Positions 57,924-64,000 of a stretch of 64,000 nt of DNA are shown here, piece after piece. Source of the DNA: Vulgatibacter incomptus (GTDB lineage: Bacteria > Myxococcota > Myxococcia > Myxococcales > Vulgatibacteraceae); contig NZ_CP012332.1 in assembly GCF_001263175.1 (NCBI RefSeq), positions 1,547,501 to 1,611,500 on the forward strand, given 5' to 3'. The notes under the pieces are model-generated. The model made no database searches. It saw only the letters and a program-made list of their open reading frames with translations, and had not been told where the DNA came from. The position numbers and the translations under genes were made by a program. How positions within the stretch are numbered: position 1 is the first letter of the stretch; each line of letters opens with the position of its first letter.

Positions 57924-59156
57924 CTAATGGCACTTGTTGAGCCCCACCGGCAGACGCGGAAGCGGCAAGGGGGCCACGTCCGAGGTGTTGGAGGGAAGGC
58001 CGGAGCGCGAGAGCATGTCCTCGATGAGCGCCAGCTCGCGAAGCGCGTTTGCGTTGCCGGGAGCGAGCTCGAGCGATTGCCGATAGGACACCCGGGCGAG
58101 CGCGAGCTCCCCGTTCTCCACCTGGATGAACCCACGGGTACGAAGGAGATAGGCGAGCTCGCAAGGGTCGTCGGATATTTCGATCCCCTCGGCCAGCCGC
58201 TTCAGCGCTTCCGGCTTCCGCTCCAGGTGGATCAGCGCTTGCGCCAGCTCGCCGTAGTAATGGGACGTGAACGGACTGAGCTCGATCGCGGTCTGCAACG
58301 GCTCGAGGGCTCGCTCGTACTCTCCTAGAGAAACGGCGCAAAAGCCGGCCCGAAAGTGGAGGGTCGCGACGCTCGGGTGCGCCCAGATGAGGCCACGCGC
58401 CCGGACGGCCGGATTCTTCGAGAGGCGCTCCAGGAGGGTGGCGAACTCCTTCTGGCTCCGCGCAGCGACGACGGGAGCGGGAAGCTCGGCGCTCTCGCTC
58501 TTCCACCGCGAGACCCCCTCGAAGAACTCCTCGGCCGACTTCCTGCACGTTTCGTCGGTGGCCGCCTCTTGCTCCGGGATCCACGCGCCGGGCGGGGGGC
58601 CGAAGGGAGATTCGTAATTCCTGTGCAGATAAGCGTGGGTCTGCGGCTCGTGCCCCGCCAGATTCGTGGCGGCCCAGGAACCGAAGCGTTCGAGGTCTAG
58701 GTCTGCGAGCCACTCCGGCGATACGAACCATCCTGGCTTCGACAAGTAGGCGACGCCATATTCCGCGAGCAGACGGGCGTCATACACTTCGACGAGCGTG
58801 TTCAGATACGGATCGGACGCCTTCGACTCCTCCTGCACCTTCTTCCACTTCCGAGCGAGGACGGCCCGCGCGACAAGCTCCACTTCCATTCCGCGCCACC
58901 GGACATCGAGACGAGCCTCCTTCGCCATCGCGTCGTAGCCGCGCCCGAGACCAATTGCGTAGGCAGCCCATGCATCCTGAACCTGCAAATCCGGTAAGGG
59001 GCGAGCCACGATCTCCACCGGCTTCGGTTTCGACGAGCTCGGGACCGCGCTCGGATTCCCGCCGTCGACGGCCGGTAGGGGCGAGGCGCTCTTCCCGTGA
59101 GCACAGCCAAACGACGCGAGCAGAACTACGAGAGAGAGCGAGTGTCGAAGTCGCAA
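57924..59156 (-). CDS. TPR lipoprotein
   Basis: A 410-residue exported lipoprotein. The signal ends LLASFGCAHG (lipobox). After a Ser/Pro spacer, the protein is helical, with TPR-like hairpins in the second half (HFRAGFCAVSLGEYERALEP, RTRGFIQVENGELALARVSY). TPRs bind partner proteins, here in the periplasm or at the outer membrane. TTG start at 59156. Divergent in context from the lipoprotein pair downstream; no operon partner. Confidence 0.75.
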   Translation of the reverse strand: MRLRHSLSLVVLLASFGCAHGKSASPLPAVDGGNPSAVPSSSKPKPVEIVARPLPDLQVQDAWAAYAIGLGRGYDAMAKEARLDVRWRGMEVELVARAVLARKWKKVQEESKASDPYLNTLVEVYDARLLAEYGVAYLSKPGWFVSPEWLADLDLERFGSWAATNLAGHEPQTHAYLHRNYESPFGPPPGAWIPEQEAATDETCRKSAEEFFEGVSRWKSESAELPAPVVAARSQKEFATLLERLSKNPAVRARGLIWAHPSVATLHFRAGFCAVSLGEYERALEPLQTAIELSPFTSHYYGELAQALIHLERKPEALKRLAEGIEISDDPCELAYLLRTRGFIQVENGELALARVSYRQSLELAPGNANALRELALIEDMLSRSGLPSNTSDVAPLPLPRLPVGLNKCH

Positions 59157-59236
59157 AGGAGCCCCCTAGCGTTGAGTTTACAGTGAGTGTCGCACAGTCC
59201 GCTTCCCAGTGGAACTCGCCCGCTCGAACGTACGGC

Positions 59237-60106
59237 TCAGGGAGATGGAACGAGCCCTTCGCGCCGCAGAGCGAGCAGGACCTTGGTGTACGCGAGGAAG
59301 AACCCCACTCTCGTCGCGTTGCGCTCCGTCGCGATGCCCGGTTTGGAGGCGATGACCGCGTGGGTGCAGCCCTCGTCCCGTGCCTGCTGCAGCCGCCGCA
59401 GGATCAAGGCGCGCTGGATCCCGCGCCGCCGATATCGGGGAAGCACGGAGGTGCCAAAGAGGGCGCCGATGGAGCCGGACACACCCACTGCGCCTCCGCC
59501 GGCGGGCTCGCCCTCGTAGAGCGCGAGGAAGCAGCGGTTGCTGGGGCTCGAGACCATCCCCCTGGTGAGAGAAAGCAGAGGCTCCGCCAGGGCCTCGCCC
59601 TCGGGCCGGAAGCCCGACGTCGACACGTCAATGAAGGTCCGGACCTGCGCCTCGTTCGACGGATCGACGCGAGCGATCTCCAGACGGTCCGGTCCCCCGT
59701 CGGCCTGCGGTAGCGCCCCACCCCGCAGATCACGGACGAGGAGATTCTCGAAGTCTCGGACGGTGAAGCCCCGATCGGCGAGACCCCGAAGCAGGGATTC
59801 GTCGACGAAGGGGCAGATCTCGATCCGCGGCTCGACCCCTCGGTCGGCGTAGAAGCGAACCAGACGATCCAGCTCGTCGGCCTCGACGGGACCGTCCAGG
59901 CCGAGACCGACGGCCAGGTTGGCCCAGGAGCCGACGCCGTCGAAGGACATGATGCCGCCGGCGATCGACTCGGCTTCGCGCGCGAGCTCGGCTGTGGCAC
60001 GGGCATGCACCCCCTCGACCAGGCGGGCGAGGACGTCGCTACGCTGAGTTGTCGCTTCCATCACGCCCTCACTTGGAGTATCTGGGGCCGGCATATCGTG
60101 CGTCAT
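59237..60106 (-). CDS. GNAT-family acetyltransferase
   Basis: A 289-residue protein with a GNAT domain in its second half. SIGALFGTSVLPRYRRRGIQ contains the acetyl-CoA-binding R-R-R-G-I turn, and HAVIASKPGIATERNATRVG is the beta5-alpha4 region. The N-terminal half is a related but degenerate domain (SWANLAVGLGLDG), a layout common in two-domain GNATs. Substrate unknown. ATG at 60106; an internal start at 60061 is possible. Divergent from the following lipoprotein with 23 bases between the starts. Confidence 0.8.
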   Translation of the reverse strand: MTHDMPAPDTPSEGVMEATTQRSDVLARLVEGVHARATAELAREAESIAGGIMSFDGVGSWANLAVGLGLDGPVEADELDRLVRFYADRGVEPRIEICPFVDESLLRGLADRGFTVRDFENLLVRDLRGGALPQADGGPDRLEIARVDPSNEAQVRTFIDVSTSGFRPEGEALAEPLLSLTRGMVSSPSNRCFLALYEGEPAGGGAVGVSGSIGALFGTSVLPRYRRRGIQRALILRRLQQARDEGCTHAVIASKPGIATERNATRVGFFLAYTKVLLALRREGLVPSP

Positions 60107-60129
60107 TCGATACGATCTGGAGGGGATTC

Positions 60130-62025
60130 ATGTACCGGAATCACGTTCTTTCGTTTTTCCTGGCCGGCGCGCTCGCTGGCTGCGCCGGCGAGAAGGGCCC
60201 AGCCGGTCCCGCGGGTCCTGCCGGTGAGGCGGCGGAATCCTGCACGGTCTCGAGCGTCGACGGCGTCGCCGTGATCACCTGCCCCGACGGCACGAGCACG
60301 ACGGTCACGTGCAGCGTAGAGAGCAATGGCGACGGAACCCACACCATTACGTGCCCAGGCGGTGGCTCGGTGGTGGTTCGCGACGGCGAGGAGCTCCCGC
60401 GTGGCACGCTCACGGGGACGGCGACGCGCTACGGCCTCCCCGCCATTTCCGGTATCAAGGCCGAGGTGCTCGAGCTCGATCGCTCCGCGCTCACGGACGA
60501 CACGGGTCGCTTCTTCCTCGATGACATTCGCCCGGGGGTCTACCGGATCCGGTTCACGTATCCCGGCTACGCGCCGCTCGAGTTGGGGAACGTGTTGGTC
60601 TTCGGCAACCAGGTCGACGTAGGCGAATCGGTCCTCAAGGTGGGAAGGCTCATCGCCACCGGTGACATCCGGTGGGACGTGTCTCCGGACGAGTCGAAGG
60701 TGGCCGTCATCAGGGAACACGAGAGGGGAGCTCTCTGGGTAGTCGAGCTGGCCGGAGGGGAGGCGCGCATGGTCGCGCCGGACGCGTACAACCCGTACTT
60801 CCTGGACGATCGTTTCCTCGGCTACCACGCCGGCTCCGACGGGTGGGACGTGGTGGTGTACGACCTCGAGGAGGACTCGTCCACCGTGGTCGGCTCGAAC
60901 GAAAACTCGTTGTCCGTCCCCGGCGGGCTGGTTCTCGAGGGCGAGTCTGGCAATCGCTTCGTGCGTCTCCCCGGGTTCGAGATCATCGAGCTCCCCGGCG
61001 CCGGGTTGAACTACGTCTCCAGGGACAGCCGCTATTTCGGTCTGACTCGCGACCACCGGTACCCGCTGGGCATCTTCGACACGGTCTCGGGCGCGGTGTT
61101 CCAGATCGAGGAGCCGGCCTTTTCCCACTTCGGTATGAATCCCTCTCGGGGCCGTATGGGCTACTTCCACATGATCGACCTCGGTCTCTGGTTCATGGTC
61201 CTCGATCCCGCCACCGGGCATTCCACGCCCATAGAGTGGGTCCCTGGTCCCGACATGGTTTCGTGGTCGGACGACGGCAACCTGGTCGGCTTCAGGGGAG
61301 AGGACGGGATTCGAATCCACGACTTCGAGCACGGCACGACCACGGACCTGGGGATCTCGGAGGGGCGGAACTTGAGCTTCAGCCCGACGGGGCGCTTCGT
61401 CATCGCGCCGAACAACTCTGGAAGGAACATCGTCGACCGCGAGACCGGCGCGATCTGGCCCGCGGGAGACGCCTGGGTGTGGACCTTCTCCGAGAGCGAG
61501 CGGTGGGCCTTTTCAAACTGGTTCTGGAAGGCGGAAGTCCTCGACACGACGGACGGCTCCCTGCACACCGTCGAATCCGCGTTCGACCAGTTCTTCCCTC
61601 TTCCTGACGAGCAGGGCTTCTTCGCAACGGCGTCCGGGAAGGCCTTCTTCTACGACCCGGTCACCGAGGAGCTGACCGACCTGGGCGAGGGCGAGAATTG
61701 GGTGCCGAACGCCGACCGGTCCCAGGTGCTGTTCACCGACCCGCTCACGGGGCACCTCTCGGTGCTCGATCTTGGGACCCGGACCACCTCCGATCTCGGA
61801 GTCCAGGGCACCGCGAACGCCCGGGCTGGCGATCACTTCCTCGTGATCACGGACATGGATCGAGGCGCCTTCGGCCTGGTCGGGATGGACGGCGCATGGC
61901 TCCCGATCGACGAGCAGCCTCAGGACCTTGAGTTGTTCCGCACCGGCTTCTTGTATCAGACGGGGGACCCGAGCCGACCGTCGGACCCTGCCGAACTCCG
62001 GCTTTTCTGGGTGCCCTATCCCTGA
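60130..62025 (+). CDS. lipoprotein with collagen-like segment and carboxypeptidase-regulatory-like domain, copy 1
   Basis: A 631-residue lipoprotein. The signal ends FFLAGALAGCAG (lipobox), followed at once by a collagen-like GPAGPAGPAG stretch, a Cys/Thr beta segment and a domain resembling CarboxypepD_reg (about 90-170, DDTGRFFLDDIRPGVYRIRF). The rest looks like a WD40/propeller-like series with recurring aromatic/Asp motifs (VSPDESKVAVIREHERGALW). Function unknown. ATG 60130 follows TGGAGGGG. A close paralogue follows directly, indicating tandem duplication. Confidence 0.75.
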   Translation: MYRNHVLSFFLAGALAGCAGEKGPAGPAGPAGEAAESCTVSSVDGVAVITCPDGTSTTVTCSVESNGDGTHTITCPGGGSVVVRDGEELPRGTLTGTATRYGLPAISGIKAEVLELDRSALTDDTGRFFLDDIRPGVYRIRFTYPGYAPLELGNVLVFGNQVDVGESVLKVGRLIATGDIRWDVSPDESKVAVIREHERGALWVVELAGGEARMVAPDAYNPYFLDDRFLGYHAGSDGWDVVVYDLEEDSSTVVGSNENSLSVPGGLVLEGESGNRFVRLPGFEIIELPGAGLNYVSRDSRYFGLTRDHRYPLGIFDTVSGAVFQIEEPAFSHFGMNPSRGRMGYFHMIDLGLWFMVLDPATGHSTPIEWVPGPDMVSWSDDGNLVGFRGEDGIRIHDFEHGTTTDLGISEGRNLSFSPTGRFVIAPNNSGRNIVDRETGAIWPAGDAWVWTFSESERWAFSNWFWKAEVLDTTDGSLHTVESAFDQFFPLPDEQGFFATASGKAFFYDPVTEELTDLGEGENWVPNADRSQVLFTDPLTGHLSVLDLGTRTTSDLGVQGTANARAGDHFLVITDMDRGAFGLVGMDGAWLPIDEQPQDLELFRTGFLYQTGDPSRPSDPAELRLFWVPYP

Positions 62026-62116
62026 CGAGGCGGAGATCGAACCCGATCGCCGCGTCCGAGATCAAAAATCAGAACTCAACGCATCTTGCGCAGTCGACAC
62101 GACTTGGAGGGGAATC

Positions 62117-64000
62117 TTGTACCGACATCACGTTCTTTCGTTTTTTCTGGCCGGCGCGATCGCTGGCTGCGCCGGCGAGATGGGCCCCGCCGGTCCCGCG
62201 GGCCCTGCAGGTGAGGAGGCGGAATCCTGCACGGTCTCGAGCGTAGACGGCGTCGCCGTGATCATCTGCCCCGACGGCACGAGCACGACGGTCACGTGCA
62301 ACGTAGAGAGCAATGGCGACGGAACCCACACCATCACCTGCCCGGGCGGTGGCTCGGTGGTGGTTCGCGACGGCGAGCAGCTCCCGAGCGGCTCGATCGC
62401 GGGGACGGTGACGCGCTACGGTCTCCCCGCCATCTCCGGCATCAAGGCCGAGGTGCTCGAGCTCGATCGATCCGCGCTCACGGACGACGCGGGCCGCTTC
62501 TTCCTCGATGACATCCGCCCGGGCGTCTACCGGATCCGGTTCACGTATCCTGGCTACGCTCCGCTCGAGTTGGCGAACGTGTTGGTCTTCGGCAACCGGG
62601 TAGACGCGGGCGAATCGGTCCTCAAGGTGGGGCGGCTCATCGCCACCGGTGACGTCGGGTGGGAGCTGTCTCCGGACGAGTCGAAGGTGGCCGTGTTGGC
62701 GAACCACGAGAGGGGAGCTCTCTCGGTGGTCGAGCTATTCCGAGGGGAGGCGCACATGGTCGCGCCTGACGCCGACGATCCGTACTTCCTGGACGATCGT
62801 TTCCTCGTCTACAGAACCGGCTCCGACGCGTCGAACGTGGTCGTGTACGACTATCTGGTCGGATCGTCGACGGTAGTTGGTTCGAACGTTCACTCGATCG
62901 CTGCCCTCGGCGGGCTGTTCCTCGAAGGCGAGACGGGGATCCGCTTCGTGCGTCTCCCTGGTTTCGAGACCACCGACCTCCCCGGCGTTGGGGTGACCTA
63001 CATCTCGAGGGACGGCCGCTATGTGGCGCTAGCTGACATCGGCTGGCAGCCGCTGGGCATCTTCGACACGACCAGGGGCGAGCTGATCCAGCCGGAGGAC
63101 CCCATGGATGCCTTCTACGCCGTGGATCCCGTCCGGGGTCAGATGGCGTACTTCCGCGAGATCGGCGACGTCTACTGGCTCGTCGTTCTCGATCCGGCAA
63201 CCGGCTGGTCCACGTCGGTCGAGCCGGTCCCCGGCCCCGGGGCGATCTGGTGGTCGGAGGACGGCAACCTGCTCGGCTACATTGGAACGGACGGGATCCG
63301 GATCCACGACTTGGAGGGAGGCACGGTCCTGGGCCTGGGAATCACGGACCCGTGGGGCATGAGCTTCAGCCCAACCGGGCGCTTCGTCTTCGTGCCGACG
63401 TTTTGGGGAACGACGGTCGTCGACCGCGTGAGCGGCGAGCTCTGGTCAGTGGAGAACGGCTGGGGCTGGACCTTCACCGAGTCCGAGCGGTGGGCCTTCG
63501 TGAGAACGTGGCGGAATGTCGAGATGCTCGACACGACGGACGGTTCGACACGGTGGATCGATTCCGAGCTCGACCAGTTCTTCCCTCTCCCCGGCGAGGA
63601 GCTCTTCTTCGCAGCGGCCTACGGCCAGGCCTTCTTCTACGACCCGGTCACCGAGGAGCGGACCGAGCTGGGCGAGGGCGCGAAATGGGTGCCGAGCGAC
63701 GACCACTCACGAGTGATGTTCACCGACCCGGTCACGGGGCACCTCTCGGTGCTCGACCTGGGGACCCGGACCACCTCCGATCTGGGCGTCAAGGGCGTGG
63801 CGAGCGCCCCGGCTGGCGATCACTTCCTCGCGATCACGAACATGGATCGACTCGCCTTCGGCCTGATCGGCGACGGCGCATGGTTCCCGCTCGACGAGCA
63901 GCTCGTGTACAGGGACGTGTACCGCACCGGATTCTTCTATCAGACGAGGGACTTGAGCCGACCTACGGACTCTGCCGACCTCCGGCTGTTCTGGGTGCCC
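62117..64000 (+). CDS. collagen-segment lipoprotein, copy 2 (3' end outside window)
   Basis: A paralogue of the preceding gene, starting at TTG 62117 after CTTGGAGGGG; the frame stays open to the window end (628 codons). Signal FFLAGAIAGCAGEMG, the GPAGPAGPAG segment, the Cys/Thr region and the regulatory-like domain are almost identical in sequence to copy 1. The propeller-like part is more diverged. It ends at RLFWVP, where copy 1 has RLFWVPYP and stop, so only a few codons are missing. Unlike copy 1 it starts with TTG, which may lower its expression. Confidence 0.75.
   Translation, partial: MYRHHVLSFFLAGAIAGCAGEMGPAGPAGPAGEEAESCTVSSVDGVAVIICPDGTSTTVTCNVESNGDGTHTITCPGGGSVVVRDGEQLPSGSIAGTVTRYGLPAISGIKAEVLELDRSALTDDAGRFFLDDIRPGVYRIRFTYPGYAPLELANVLVFGNRVDAGESVLKVGRLIATGDVGWELSPDESKVAVLANHERGALSVVELFRGEAHMVAPDADDPYFLDDRFLVYRTGSDASNVVVYDYLVGSSTVVGSNVHSIAALGGLFLEGETGIRFVRLPGFETTDLPGVGVTYISRDGRYVALADIGWQPLGIFDTTRGELIQPEDPMDAFYAVDPVRGQMAYFREIGDVYWLVVLDPATGWSTSVEPVPGPGAIWWSEDGNLLGYIGTDGIRIHDLEGGTVLGLGITDPWGMSFSPTGRFVFVPTFWGTTVVDRVSGELWSVENGWGWTFTESERWAFVRTWRNVEMLDTTDGSTRWIDSELDQFFPLPGEELFFAAAYGQAFFYDPVTEERTELGEGAKWVPSDDHSRVMFTDPVTGHLSVLDLGTRTTSDLGVKGVASAPAGDHFLAITNMDRLAFGLIGDGAWFPLDEQLVYRDVYRTGFFYQTRDLSRPTDSADLRLFWVP

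Overview
The window is a high-GC chromosome segment (about 70% in most lines, with lower patches noted below). Gene content suggests a member of the Myxococcota (former Deltaproteobacteria). It has many secreted lipoproteins with lineage-specific architectures, an RCC1-repeat lipoprotein, a STAND ATPase-TPR-winged-helix regulator, and plain housekeeping genes (glpX, mrp, guaB, guaA). The genus cannot be fixed from the sequence alone.

Layout. 1-14,506 is mostly core. It holds a HEAT-repeat tail, a YbgC-type thioesterase, class II fructose-bisphosphatase, a SppA protease, the Mrp ATPase, two small conserved-type proteins, a cyclic-nucleotide-binding protein, a large surface protein with one apparent frameshift near 7,603, a secreted protein, DedA, and guaB-guaA. 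14,669-22,681 is surface and regulatory: a tandem triplet of small exported proteins with a shared upstream block, MntP, a seven-repeat RCC1 lipoprotein, a STAND regulator and a small outer-membrane-type lipoprotein. 22,682-24,950 is rearranged DNA. It has a 74-bp copy of part of the STAND gene, a divergent nucleotidyltransferase pair, the orphaned 3' end of a second copy of the small lipoprotein gene, and a YjhX-family toxin-like gene.

24,951-47,839 is a defence island. The order brxE-brxA-brxB-brxC-pglX-pglZ-brxD-(insert)-brxHI matches type 6 BREX and is followed by an Mrr-type type IV restriction enzyme. Between brxD and brxHI sits a four-gene, translationally coupled cassette of visibly lower GC. 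It encodes a calcineurin/Mre11-like metallophosphoesterase, two proteins I do not recognise, and a 1010-residue Rad50-like ATPase with a CPVC zinc hook. This nested Mre11-Rad50-like module, related at least in plan to Lamassu/ABC-three-component systems, is the best candidate for an undescribed system here. A second lower-GC patch covers the presumed target-recognition part of pglX, as if specificity had been swapped.

47,864-64,000 returns to chromosomal accessory genes. These are a nitronate monooxygenase and a five-gene envelope cluster (His/Asp-rich lipoprotein, Cys-rich lipoprotein, barrel-like protein, ECF sigma factor, FecR-type protein). Then come an AlkZ-like winged-helix protein, an unknown protein, a DUF2938 membrane protein convergent with an AraC regulator, a TPR lipoprotein, a GNAT enzyme, and two tandem paralogous lipoproteins with a collagen-like GPAGPAGPAG segment. 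The second of these runs off the window.
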